Shown: positions 1-7,415, numbered from the stretch's first letter. The stretch is 11,700 nt of DNA from Alphaproteobacteria bacterium (GCA_002701555.1 NZVS01000033.1:1-11700); one strand, 5' to 3'. The notes: generated by a model not told the origin, from the sequence alone. Numbers and translations: made by a program.

Positions 1-10
1 GAGAAAATTG

Positions 11-355
11 ATGGCAATATATGAAACCGTGTACATGGCACGTGCCGATTTGTCGGCAAAACAGGTCGAAGACCTGACAACAAAATTCTGCGACCTTCTG
101 AAGCAGAACAAGGGAAAAATCCTTAAAACTGAAAACTGGGGTATCCGCAAACTGGCTTACCCAATCAACAAAGCCAAACGTGCGCATTATGTTTTAATCG
201 AAAGCGACACTACAGGCGAAACTCTTGTTGAAGCAGAACGCGTTATGCGTCTTGAAGATGACGTTGTTCGCTTTATGACGATTAAGCTGGACGAGCCTAC
301 AAAAGACCAGTCCGCAATCCTGAACGGTTCAGATGATGAGAAGGAGGCCGCATAA
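11..355 (+). CDS. rpsF: 30S ribosomal protein S6
   Basis: Encodes small-subunit ribosomal protein S6 (114 residues), which binds 16S rRNA together with S18 in the platform of the 30S subunit. The start MAIYETVYMARADLS, the central NWGIRKLAYPINKAKRAHYV segment and the later VMRLEDDVVRFMTIK strand are characteristic of the S6 ferredoxin-like fold. The length is close to normal for the family, with a short acidic C-terminal tail (about residues 98-114). I chose the ATG at 11; a TTG just before it is in frame but gives an unlikely Met-Met start. The stop overlaps the rpsR start by one base (TAATG), which implies translational coupling. The promoter lies upstream of the window. Identification is firm. 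Confidence 0.97.
   Translation: MAIYETVYMARADLSAKQVEDLTTKFCDLLKQNKGKILKTENWGIRKLAYPINKAKRAHYVLIESDTTGETLVEAERVMRLEDDVVRFMTIKLDEPTKDQSAILNGSDDEKEAA
341..347 (+). promoter_or_regulatory. Ribosome binding site of rpsR
   Basis: AAGGAGG, a full Shine-Dalgarno sequence, lies inside the end of rpsF, 7 bases before the rpsR ATG at 355. It fixes the rpsR start and shows that rpsR can be initiated independently as well as by coupling to rpsF termination. Confidence 0.85.
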
Positions 356-633
356 TGGCAACTGAAGATAAAAAGACACCTGCAAAGAAGCCTTTCTTCA
401 AACGCAGAAGAAGCTGCCCATTCACAGGGCCAAACGCACCTGACATTGACTGGAAAGACGTTGGTCTTCTAAGTCGCTTTATTTCAGAGCGCGGAAAAAT
501 CATGCCTTCACGTATTACTTATGTTTCCCAGAAGAAACAGCGTGAACTGGCCAAGGCGATCAAGCGCGCACGTTACATGGCTCTTATGCCTTACGTGCAG
601 ATTGAAAGCGATAATTCTCGCGGACGCCGCTAA
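355..633 (+). CDS. rpsR: 30S ribosomal protein S18
   Basis: Encodes ribosomal protein S18 (92 residues), the partner of S6 on the 30S platform. Diagnostic stretches are RRRSCPFTG (about 18-26), DWKDVGLLSRFISERGKI (32-49) and the basic rRNA-binding segment ITYVSQKKQRELAKAIKRAR that follows. It has the single cysteine usual in alphaproteobacteria and no extra zinc-binding pair. The start follows a strong Shine-Dalgarno and overlaps the rpsF stop by one base. rplI follows after 34 bases. Some alphaproteobacteria have a DUF2232 membrane protein gene between rpsR and rplI; it is absent here. Identification is firm. Confidence 0.97.
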   Translation: MATEDKKTPAKKPFFKRRRSCPFTGPNAPDIDWKDVGLLSRFISERGKIMPSRITYVSQKKQRELAKAIKRARYMALMPYVQIESDNSRGRR

Positions 634-667
634 ACAAACTTATATTTGAAAGATAAAGGATTAAATC

Positions 668-1402
668 ATGTCTTCACAAATTATACTCTTAGAGCGTGTC
701 GATAATCTGGGCGAGATGGGTGATGTAGTATCAGTCAAGCCTGGTTTTGCACGTAATTACCTATTGCCGCAAGGCAAAGCCCTTCGCGCAACAAAAGAAA
801 ACGTTGCTTACTTCGAAGAGCAGAAGAAAACATTTAAAGCTGACAGCGACAAACGCAAAAAAGAAGCAGAGGCAACATCCAAAAAAATGGATGGACTTAA
901 AGTTACTCTTATTCGCCAAGCCGCTGAAGCCGGACAACTATTTGGTTCTGTAACAGCCCGTGATATTGCTGATGCCGTGAATGAAGAAGGTTTTAAAATT
1001 GAGCGTAACCAAGTTCAGCTCAACCAGAACTTCAAAATGATCGGTCTTTTTGATGTCGATGTTATTCTTCACCCTGAAGTGAAAACACCAGTAACAATCA
1101 ACATCGCCCGTTCACAGGAAGAAGCTGAAGTACAGGCCAAAACTGGTAAAGCACTTATCGCTGGAAACGAAGATGACGAACCTAAACAGTCTCGAAGCGA
1201 AAAAGCAGATGAGCGTTCAGAAGAAATGAAGCAGGACATGTTGGAAGATTCAGCCCTAAAAGCTGAAGAGGAAGCCAAACGCCTTGCAGAAGAAGAAGCT
1301 GAAAAAACTCGCAAAGCAGCTGAGAAAAAAGAAGCTGCTAAGGCTGAGGCCGCAGCAGAAGAAGCAGAAGACGACGAAGCTGAAACTGCTGAAAAAGAGT
1401 AA
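668..1402 (+). CDS. rplI: 50S ribosomal protein L9 with long charged C-terminal tail
   Basis: Encodes L9, a large-subunit protein that binds 23S rRNA at the base of the L1 stalk. The L9 signature is clear: GDVVSVKPGFARNYLLPQGKA (about 18-38). The long connecting helix (about 42-75) and the C-terminal domain (about 76-150, with LFGSVTARDIADAV and VDVILHPEV) follow. E. coli L9 has 149 residues; this one has 244. The extra 90 or so residues (about 155-244) are almost entirely Glu, Lys, Ala, Asp and Arg, with runs such as AEEEAKRLAEEEAEKTRKAAEK, and probably form a long single helix or coiled coil. AAAGGA at 655-660 gives a ribosome binding site 7 bases before the ATG. It is the last gene of the ribosomal operon and a strong terminator follows. 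Confidence 0.96.
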   Translation: MSSQIILLERVDNLGEMGDVVSVKPGFARNYLLPQGKALRATKENVAYFEEQKKTFKADSDKRKKEAEATSKKMDGLKVTLIRQAAEAGQLFGSVTARDIADAVNEEGFKIERNQVQLNQNFKMIGLFDVDVILHPEVKTPVTINIARSQEEAEVQAKTGKALIAGNEDDEPKQSRSEKADERSEEMKQDMLEDSALKAEEEAKRLAEEEAEKTRKAAEKKEAAKAEAAAEEAEDDEAETAEKE

Positions 1403-1427
1403 GCCTTTTTCAAATAAGATTTTAAGG

Positions 1428-1453
1428 AAGCCGGATTTATTCCGGCTTTTTTT
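1428..1453 (+). terminator. Intrinsic terminator after rplI
   Basis: A perfect 8-bp stem (AAGCCGGA, 1428-1435, paired with TCCGGCTT, 1441-1448) has a 5-base loop. A run of seven T (1447-1453) follows and overlaps the end of the stem, with more T after it. It lies 25 bases after the rplI stop and should end the rpsF-rpsR-rplI transcript, separating it from lptB. Confidence 0.9.
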
Positions 1454-1499
1454 ATTTAATCGGCACAGTACAAATCATCCATAGATTATTGAATTTTCC

Positions 1500-1526
1500 T
1501 TGACCACTTTCTTTTCATTCTATTTA
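1500..1526 (+). promoter_or_regulatory. Candidate promoter for lptB-rpoN-murI-murD
   Basis: TTGACC (1500-1505) is a 5/6 match to a -35 box. The best -10 candidates are TATTTA at 1521-1526 (15-base spacing, short) or an overlapping TTTAGT at 1523-1528 (17-base spacing, weaker). A promoter somewhere in 1455-1550 is expected because rplI ends in a terminator and no other promoter-like site was seen before lptB. The exact boxes are uncertain. Confidence 0.4.
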
Positions 1527-1568
1527 GTGCATATGTTTAATAAACTCACACAGGAAAGTTTCTAATTA

Positions 1569-2342
1569 GTGGCCACATCCACCGAAGCATCAACCAGCAC
1601 AAAACATCTCAAAGCTGTTAACAACGGTTTGACGATTGAAAACTTGTCAAAATCTTATAAGAAAAAGCCTGTGCTTCGTGATGTTTCAATGTCTGTTAAA
1701 CCAAAAGAGGCTGTTGCTTTACTTGGACCTAATGGTGCGGGAAAGACTACCTGTTTTTACATTGTCAGCGGGTTAATTAAAGCCGATAGCGGTCATGTCT
1801 GTCTTGATGGTGTCGATATTACTCATTTGCCGATGTTCCAGCGTGCACGTATGGGTATCGGGTATTTACCGCAAGAAGCATCCATTTTCCGTGGGCTAAA
1901 TGTAGAAGACAATATTCGCCTGGTTCTACAAGCCCAGGATATGCACAAAGACCGTGCGGAGGCGCTACTCGAGGAGCTCTTATCCGAATTCTCGATCTCC
2001 CACCTTCGTAAAACGCCATCAGTCGCTCTCTCAGGTGGAGAACGCAGACGCTGCGAAATTGCCCGGGCACTTGCCGCACGCCCGCGCTTTATACTGCTGG
2101 ATGAGCCTTTGGCAGGTATTGACCCGATCGCGGTTAATGACATCCGTGAGCTTATAGGACAGCTTAAAAACCGCGGTATTGGAGTCCTTATCACAGATCA
2201 TAATGTTCGTGATACGCTTGGTATAGTTGATCGCGCTTATATCCTCCATGACGGTGTCCTTCTGATGGAAGGATCCCCTGAAGCAATCGTTGATAATGAA
2301 GACGTTCGCCGCGTCTATCTTGGTGAAGGGTTTTCACTGTAA
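1569..2342 (+). CDS. lptB: LPS export ABC transporter ATP-binding protein LptB
   Basis: Cytoplasmic ATPase of the LptB2FGC complex that extracts lipopolysaccharide from the inner membrane and drives it along the Lpt bridge. All ABC motifs are intact in 257 residues: Walker A GPNGAGKTT (53-61), Q-loop PQEAS (101-105), signature LSGGERRR (154-161), Walker B FILLDEP (174-180) and the H-loop histidine in ITDHN (His211). The LSGGERRRCEIARAL and LAGIDPIAV wording is specific to LptB among ABC ATPases. The start is GTG at 1569, directly after an in-frame stop and 10 bases after AGGAAAG (1552-1558). It gives a Ser/Thr-rich extension of about 20 residues. rpoN follows after 30 bases, as is usual for LptB. 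The usual upstream neighbours lptC and lptA are missing; rplI is there instead. Confidence 0.95.
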   Translation: MATSTEASTSTKHLKAVNNGLTIENLSKSYKKKPVLRDVSMSVKPKEAVALLGPNGAGKTTCFYIVSGLIKADSGHVCLDGVDITHLPMFQRARMGIGYLPQEASIFRGLNVEDNIRLVLQAQDMHKDRAEALLEELLSEFSISHLRKTPSVALSGGERRRCEIARALAARPRFILLDEPLAGIDPIAVNDIRELIGQLKNRGIGVLITDHNVRDTLGIVDRAYILHDGVLLMEGSPEAIVDNEDVRRVYLGEGFSL

Positions 2343-2372
2343 ATTTTTATTTGCCGTGCTAAACTCAATAGC

Positions 2373-3815
2373 ATGAGTAATAAACCAACCACCCCCCATC
2401 TCGACCTCAGGCAGACCCAGTCCCAAAACCTGGTTATGACCCAGCAAATGCAGCAGGCCGTTAAGATTCTGCAGCTCTCAAATATTGAACTTAAGGACTA
2501 TTTGGAGGAAATACTCGAAGAAAACCCTCTTCTTGAAAAAGACGAAACTACACCTGACAGCGATGACAGTCCGGATGACGGAATGTCAGAAAAGGAAGAA
2601 CTCCTGGCCGATAATATGGATGATTTCGATGAGGGATCCTACATGGCTGCCGCTGGTAAGGGGAGTGACGGACGCTATGAAGGCGGAGATGACTCTCTTG
2701 CCAATACAATCTCTGATAAAAAATCCTTACGCGAGCATTTGGTTGGCCAAATCCAGACATCTTTTTCAGATCAGCGTGATCGCATGGTTGCAACCTTGCT
2801 GATTGATGAACTGGATGAGAGCGGTTATTTGAGAAGCCAGGGCGAGGAGTTGACTGAGAAACTTGGTTGTTCACAAGAGCGATTAGACACCCTTCTTCCT
2901 GAACTAAAACATTTTGAACCAACAGGTATTTTCGCAAAAGACCTTGCAGAATGTCTTGCGCTACAACTGGAAGAACGCGGTAAACTGACCGATGAAATGG
3001 AAATTCTGCTCGACAATCTGGCTCTCCTTGCACTGCATGACTACAAAAAACTCGCGAGTTTATGTGAGGTTGACGAAAACGAAGTCAAAGATATGGCTAC
3101 TCAAATTCGCAGCCTCCAACCAAAGCCCGCATCAGATTATGACCATTTTATAAGCCAGACAGCTATACCAGATGTTCTGATGAAGAAACAAGCTCGTGAG
3201 CTGGGCGGCGGATGGCGCGTAGAATTAAATCAGGATACCTTGCCGCGTGTTTTGATTAATAACGAATATTACACAACGGTTTTGAGTAAATCGGATAAGG
3301 ACGATAAAACCTATATCCGCAACCAGCATGCAGCGGCAAGTTGGCTGGTCAAAGCCCTTGACCAGCGCGCGCAGACTATTTTAAAGGTTGCCGCGGAAAT
3401 CGTAGAAGAGCAAAACGGTTTTTTCCTGTATGGCGTTGAATATTTACGTCCACTCACCCTAAAGGACATAGCAGAAAAAATAGAAATGCATGAAAGCACC
3501 GTATCGCGCGTGACTACAAATAAATTTATGGGAACACCACGCGGTATTTTTGAACTCAAATATTTCTTCACCTCCTCTGTTTCTTCATCTACCGGAAATG
3601 ACAGCGTGTCATCCGAGGCTGTAAAGGCGCGTATCCAGTCCCTGATTGATACCGAAACACTGGACAACGTCCTTTCCGATGATTCAATCGTTACTTTGTT
3701 GGAAGAACAAGGCATTGAGGTCGCAAGACGTACAGTTGCCAAATACCGTGATGCGCTAAATATCCCCTCCTCTGTTCAACGTCGTAAAATTCTGAAAAAT
3801 AAATCAAGATCATAA
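2373..3815 (+). CDS. rpoN: RNA polymerase sigma-54 factor
   Basis: Sigma-54 directs RNA polymerase to -24/-12 promoters and needs AAA+ activators. Region I is Gln/Leu-rich (about 9-55, LDLRQTQSQNLVMTQQMQQAVKILQLS and onward to ENPLLE). Region II is acidic (about 56-110). The core-binding region follows (about 120-260, with EPTGIFAKDLAECLALQL). A helix-turn-helix lies at about 361-385 (TLKDIAEKIEMHESTVSRV), and the RpoN box is perfect: ARRTVAKYR at 451-459. The length of 480 residues is normal. The start ATG has no obvious Shine-Dalgarno but fits the family's N-terminus, so coupling to lptB is possible. In the core-binding region the usual GARDL-type wording reads FAKDL, a modest departure. 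murI follows 12 bases after the stop. Confidence 0.97.
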   Translation: MSNKPTTPHLDLRQTQSQNLVMTQQMQQAVKILQLSNIELKDYLEEILEENPLLEKDETTPDSDDSPDDGMSEKEELLADNMDDFDEGSYMAAAGKGSDGRYEGGDDSLANTISDKKSLREHLVGQIQTSFSDQRDRMVATLLIDELDESGYLRSQGEELTEKLGCSQERLDTLLPELKHFEPTGIFAKDLAECLALQLEERGKLTDEMEILLDNLALLALHDYKKLASLCEVDENEVKDMATQIRSLQPKPASDYDHFISQTAIPDVLMKKQARELGGGWRVELNQDTLPRVLINNEYYTTVLSKSDKDDKTYIRNQHAAASWLVKALDQRAQTILKVAAEIVEEQNGFFLYGVEYLRPLTLKDIAEKIEMHESTVSRVTTNKFMGTPRGIFELKYFFTSSVSSSTGNDSVSSEAVKARIQSLIDTETLDNVLSDDSIVTLLEEQGIEVARRTVAKYRDALNIPSSVQRRKILKNKSRS

Positions 3816-3827
3816 AGGCCAGATAAC

Positions 3828-4628
3828 ATGAAAATAGGATTTTTTGATTCAGGTTTAGGTGGGTTGATGATCATGAAGTCCTGCATAGATGTAATGCCTG
3901 AGTATGATTACATTTATTTGGGAGACACGCTTCATGTTCCTTATGGAGGACGCTCAAAAGAGGCTATATATGCCTTCTCAATTGCGGCAGTCGAGGAGCT
4001 TTTCAAGCGTGATTGCCAAATTGTCGTGATGGCCTGCAATACAGCAAGCGCAATTATTTTAAGAAAATTACAGCAGGAATGGCTAAAGGAAAACTATCCT
4101 GACAGACGCGTTTTAGGTGTCGTTGTACCAACATTGGAAGCAGCTTCGGAAAAAGGACATAAAAAAATTGGCCTCATAGCAACTGCCGGCACGGTGGAAT
4201 CTGATGTTTACCGTGCTGAACTCAACAAAATAGACCCCGACATGGTCATTACCTCCCAACCCTGCCCCTTACTGGTCCCTTTAATCGAATATGGTCGCCG
4301 CGAATGGGTTGGCCCTATTTTGGGTGATTATCTTCAACCTTTGATAACAGCCAATGTTGAAAGCCTGATATTAGGATGTACCCATTATCCACTTCTTAAA
4401 GGAGAAATTCTCGCCCAGCTTTATGGTACAGGCACAGAGCTAATATCGCAGGATGAGATTATCCCTTATAAATTAAAGGATTATCTGGAGCGCCACAGCG
4501 ATATGGCCGAAAAGCTTTCAAAAAAATCTTCGCAGCAGTTTCTGGTCACCGATTTAACGCCAACCTATTCGGCAACAGCCGAACGTATATTCGGCACGCC
4601 TTTACATCTGGAGAAGGTAACCGTATAA
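3828..4628 (+). CDS. murI: Glutamate racemase
   Basis: Cofactor-independent racemase that converts L-glutamate to D-glutamate for peptidoglycan. The two-cysteine active site is complete: DSGLGG (7-12), PYG (38-40), CNTAS with catalytic Cys70 (70-74) and GCTHYPLL with catalytic Cys184 and His186 (183-190). The 266-residue length is typical. The start ATG follows AAAGG (3814-3818), which overlaps the rpoN stop, so the gene is very likely transcribed with rpoN. murD begins 27 bases downstream, and its product uses D-glutamate, so neighbour and function agree. An aspartate racemase or hydantoin racemase is less likely given the MurI-type motifs. Finding murI beside rpoN is unusual in my experience. 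Confidence 0.93.
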   Translation: MKIGFFDSGLGGLMIMKSCIDVMPEYDYIYLGDTLHVPYGGRSKEAIYAFSIAAVEELFKRDCQIVVMACNTASAIILRKLQQEWLKENYPDRRVLGVVVPTLEAASEKGHKKIGLIATAGTVESDVYRAELNKIDPDMVITSQPCPLLVPLIEYGRREWVGPILGDYLQPLITANVESLILGCTHYPLLKGEILAQLYGTGTELISQDEIIPYKLKDYLERHSDMAEKLSKKSSQQFLVTDLTPTYSATAERIFGTPLHLEKVTV

Positions 4629-4655
4629 AATACATAAATTTAAGTGGGTTCATAA

Positions 4656-6011
4656 ATGATTGATGTTTCATATCTTAAAGGTAAAAAAGTGGCCGTTCTT
4701 GGTCTCGGCCGTGCAGGCCTTGCTAATTGCATTGCACTTGAGTCGGCAGATGTGAAATACAGCGCTTGGGATGATAATGCACGTGCGCGCGAAGACGCCT
4801 TGGATAAGAGACTTAATATTGCAAATAGCATTGAGGATTTTTTATCCGCTACCGATATAATGATTATTTCACCTGGAATTCCGCATACACTTCCCGAACC
4901 CCATGCGACAGTAAAACTTGCGAAAGAACAGGGAATACCGCTTTACTCCGACATACATGTTTTCAGAGAAGCCGCACCTGATATGGATGTCATTGGTGTC
5001 ACGGGCACCAACGGCAAATCGACCACCACCACTTTACTGGGGCATGTTTTGGGGGAAAATATGACATCACAAATAGGTGGCAACATTGGAATTCCCAGCC
5101 TTTCCCTGTCAGCTGAAACAGATGCAACCGTATTAGAACTGTCTTCCTACCAGATTGAGCTTACAGATAATTTAAACGCAAACGGTGTTGTCTGGCTGAA
5201 TATTTCTCCTGACCACATAGACCGCCATGGAAGCATAGAAGGTTATGTAACTGCCAAACTCAGGATATTTGAACGTAACAAAGGTCAAGGCATTGCAGTA
5301 ATAGGCATTGATGATAAACACTCAAAAGATGTTGCCGACCAAATTTCAAAGCGTGACGGCTGGACGGTTATTCCTGTTTCCATGACCGACAAAATTGATA
5401 ACGGTATCAGCGTTATTGACGGACAGCTTTACAAGGATGGTAAATTCCAGATTGATATTTCCACCCTGCCGACCCTGAAAGGTGTTCACAACCATCAAAA
5501 CGCGGCCTGTGTTTATGGCATTGCCTCTTATGTTTACAACATGGATAATGCCGTAATTCTTGCACAGCTTCAAAGTTTCGACGGGCTGGCCCACCGCCAG
5601 TTTGTTGTTGAGAAGAAAGGCAGTGTGACTTTCATTAATGACAGTAAGGCGACAAATGCCGAGGCCACAGCCAAGGCACTTTCTTCTTTTCAAAATATTT
5701 TTTGGATTGCCGGAGGACAAGCCAAGGAGGGTGGCTTATCAGGCCTTGAAATTTATAAGGACAGAATTGAAAAAACATATCTCATCGGGGAAGCTCAAGA
5801 CGATTTCGCAGTATTCCTGGATAAACAAGATATGAATTACGAGAAGTGTTTTACCTTAGACAAGGCAGTTTCAGCCGCATATCGCGATGCATCCGGCGCC
5901 TCAAGCCCTTCTACTGTTTTACTGTCTCCGGCATGTGCCTCATGGGATCAATATAGGTCCTTTGAGCATCGCGGGGATGATTTTGAAACATTCGTAAAGA
6001 ACATAAAATGA
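4656..6011 (+). CDS. murD: UDP-N-acetylmuramoyl-L-alanine--D-glutamate ligase
   Basis: Cytoplasmic Mur ligase that adds D-glutamate to UDP-MurNAc-L-Ala using ATP. The N-terminal Rossmann-like domain carries VAVLGLGRAGLA (12-23). The ATP loop is GVTGTNGKSTTT (114-125). Then come ELSSYQ (161-166), NISPDHIDRHGS (182-193), the lysine expected to be carbamylated in AKLRIFE (Lys201) and HNHQNAAC (278-285). The C-terminal domain has NDSKATN (328-334) and the D-Glu-binding segment LLSPACASWDQYRSFEHRG, with the substrate Ser and Phe retained. All expected motifs are present in 451 residues, so it should be active. TAAGTGGG (4641-4648) is a plausible ribosome binding site. murD normally lies in the dcw division cluster between mraY and ftsW; here it stands next to murI. 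No terminator follows before the next promoter. Confidence 0.95.
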   Translation: MIDVSYLKGKKVAVLGLGRAGLANCIALESADVKYSAWDDNARAREDALDKRLNIANSIEDFLSATDIMIISPGIPHTLPEPHATVKLAKEQGIPLYSDIHVFREAAPDMDVIGVTGTNGKSTTTTLLGHVLGENMTSQIGGNIGIPSLSLSAETDATVLELSSYQIELTDNLNANGVVWLNISPDHIDRHGSIEGYVTAKLRIFERNKGQGIAVIGIDDKHSKDVADQISKRDGWTVIPVSMTDKIDNGISVIDGQLYKDGKFQIDISTLPTLKGVHNHQNAACVYGIASYVYNMDNAVILAQLQSFDGLAHRQFVVEKKGSVTFINDSKATNAEATAKALSSFQNIFWIAGGQAKEGGLSGLEIYKDRIEKTYLIGEAQDDFAVFLDKQDMNYEKCFTLDKAVSAAYRDASGASSPSTVLLSPACASWDQYRSFEHRGDDFETFVKNIK

Positions 6012-6013
6012 AA

Positions 6014-6042
6014 TTGACATAAAACGTCAGCTCTGCTAGCTT
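6014..6042 (+). promoter_or_regulatory. Strong sigma-70-type promoter for the 6071 gene
   Basis: TTGACA (6014-6019), a perfect -35 box, is separated by exactly 17 bases from TAGCTT (6037-6042), a -10 form common in alphaproteobacteria. Transcription would start near 6049, leaving a leader of only about 20 bases. The -35 box begins 3 bases after the murD stop. This suggests the downstream gene is expressed independently of the lptB-murD transcript. Confidence 0.7.
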
Positions 6043-6046
6043 CTTT

Positions 6047-6061
6047 CCTAATAAAATTAGG
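6047..6061 (+). repeat. Perfect inverted repeat at the start of the leader
   Basis: CCTAAT (6047-6052) and ATTAGG (6056-6061) form a perfect 6-bp inverted repeat around AAA. It spans the predicted transcription start and runs into the Shine-Dalgarno region (GGTGGGAG, 6060-6067). It could be an operator, or a weak hairpin limiting ribosome access. Short AT-rich palindromes also occur by chance. Confidence 0.45.
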
Positions 6062-6070
6062 TGGGAGTAA

Positions 6071-7375
6071 ATGGATTTTACAAATCTAGCACAATCGCAT
6101 GAAGAAATTTGTCAAAGTAATTTAACTGAATTGCTCAAACTTGTTTCCCCTGTCCTATGGGCACAAAACCTAGCAGATGAGTCACAAGAGCTGAAAACAG
6201 GTTTCTTGAAATACTTTGTAGATGGTGACTTTATAGTATGGGAAAACATTGTCCCTGAGTTTTCCGGAACGAAAGAACAAAAGCTTTCACATATATTCTG
6301 CACCCAAGCAGAACGAAGCGGCAGCTTGATTTCTAATAAAATGCAAATTTTACCATCCTACTTTTTTAATTTTTTGGAAGGCATAATTCATGACGCTGAC
6401 CTTGAGGGTGACGGAAAGGACAGTAGCACTGAATTATCTGTATTTTCCATGCCTAAAAGGCTCGATGCTGACGTATATAATCTTGGTTTTATTCAAATTC
6501 ATTCAAGAGATAAGGAAATAAATTTCTCCCTTCCCGCAGTAATACTTCCTGATGATCACTATGATTTCCTTATTAGAAATGATAAGGCAGATCTATTGGA
6601 AAATATTGGGAAACTGGCCAGCCTAGTTAATCATGATTATCTTCACCATTTCACCAGTGATCTACTCGTGAAAACAATTGCCCGAAACCTTGAGCGTCAT
6701 TCACATTTTATAAAAGAGAATTGGTATAATGATTTTCAGGGCGAGGGAAATGGACCAAAAGGATATGAAAGCTGGGCTTTGCTTAGTCATGCCAAAACTT
6801 TTCAAATGCGAATTCAGCAAGATACTACATTCGGAAAAACTTTTTTTAGTTTGATAGACAGAATATTTGATGACATTGAGAGCTTTTCGGCACTGGTGGA
6901 AGAAAAGCAATCTTACTCAAAAGAGCAAAACTATTTTTCAAATCTGGCTATATTTCTTCTAATGCGTGTCTTACCAACTGATCATCCAAAAATACTGGAA
7001 TCTGCCGCACGTCAAAATGATATGCTGCGTGATACTGATTATTCCACATTCGAGCTGGCAAAAAACGCTTGGAAAGGTGAGGCCAAAAATATGCCCACAC
7101 TGTTAAAACGTTTTTTTAGCGCCTCTCATATGAACATAAGTACAAAAATTCCTCCTGATGATGAACAATCCTTCCGCCTTGAATATATTCGGCGGATCGC
7201 CCCTGAAATATCATATGTTGTTACCGAACAGGCGCATTACACAGAGAAACCACCACACCAGATTCCAAACTTTATTGATCGCATAGAGAGAAAGAATGCC
7301 GCCATGGTCAAATCATTAGAAAGTGATCTTATTATGGATGGCTATTTTCAAAGTCCTTTCAATAAACCGCACTAA
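6071..7375 (+). CDS. Unidentified 434-residue protein
   Basis: I do not recognise this protein. It is 434 residues with no signal peptide, no clear membrane span and no nucleotide-binding or catalytic motif known to me; it is probably cytoplasmic. The start ATG follows GGTGGGAG and a strong promoter, so it is a real gene. A His-rich helical stretch lies at about 188-212 (NHDYLHHFTSDLL, then RNLERHSHF; His188, 192, 193, 210 and 212), which might bind a metal, but there is no HExxH or other standard motif. The middle (about 255-300) is hydrophobic and helical with many Phe. The end (about 360-434) is polar. By eye it is more AT-rich than the flanking housekeeping genes, which hints at looser constraint or a lineage-restricted origin. 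It lies between murD and hpf with its own promoter and no terminator after it. Confidence 0.75.
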   Translation: MDFTNLAQSHEEICQSNLTELLKLVSPVLWAQNLADESQELKTGFLKYFVDGDFIVWENIVPEFSGTKEQKLSHIFCTQAERSGSLISNKMQILPSYFFNFLEGIIHDADLEGDGKDSSTELSVFSMPKRLDADVYNLGFIQIHSRDKEINFSLPAVILPDDHYDFLIRNDKADLLENIGKLASLVNHDYLHHFTSDLLVKTIARNLERHSHFIKENWYNDFQGEGNGPKGYESWALLSHAKTFQMRIQQDTTFGKTFFSLIDRIFDDIESFSALVEEKQSYSKEQNYFSNLAIFLLMRVLPTDHPKILESAARQNDMLRDTDYSTFELAKNAWKGEAKNMPTLLKRFFSASHMNISTKIPPDDEQSFRLEYIRRIAPEISYVVTEQAHYTEKPPHQIPNFIDRIERKNAAMVKSLESDLIMDGYFQSPFNKPH

Positions 7376-7393
7376 ATTTTAAAACAATTTCCA

Positions 7394-7402
7394 TGATATA
7401 CT
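7394..7402 (+). promoter_or_regulatory. Candidate extended -10 promoter for hpf
   Basis: TGATATACT is a TGN extended -10 with TATACT at 7397-7402, a 5/6 match. No good -35 is seen 17 bases upstream, as is common for extended -10 promoters. Transcription would begin near 7409, giving hpf a leader of about 100 bases that contains the inverted repeat at 7416-7439. I see no terminator between the 6071 gene and here, so read-through is also possible. Confidence 0.45.
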
Positions 7403-7415
7403 GGATGTTAAGCAT

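Noticed and set aside
37..46. GGCACGTGCC palindrome
   Set aside because: It lies inside rpsF codons for conserved residues and has no promoter context.
1069..1413. Open frame on the minus strand opposite rplI
   Set aside because: It arises from the repetitive Glu/Lys/Ala codons of the L9 tail read backwards; Ser/Ala-rich low complexity and no ribosome binding site.
2548..3033. 161-codon open frame on the minus strand opposite rpoN
   Set aside because: It overlaps well-conserved rpoN coding sequence, shows no recognisable domain and has no start signals.
3828..6011. Possibility that the pair is the MurL/MurD2 alternative route (L-Glu addition then epimerisation)
   Set aside because: The first gene is a standard two-cysteine MurI racemase, far smaller than MurL, and the ligase has normal MurD D-Glu-binding motifs.
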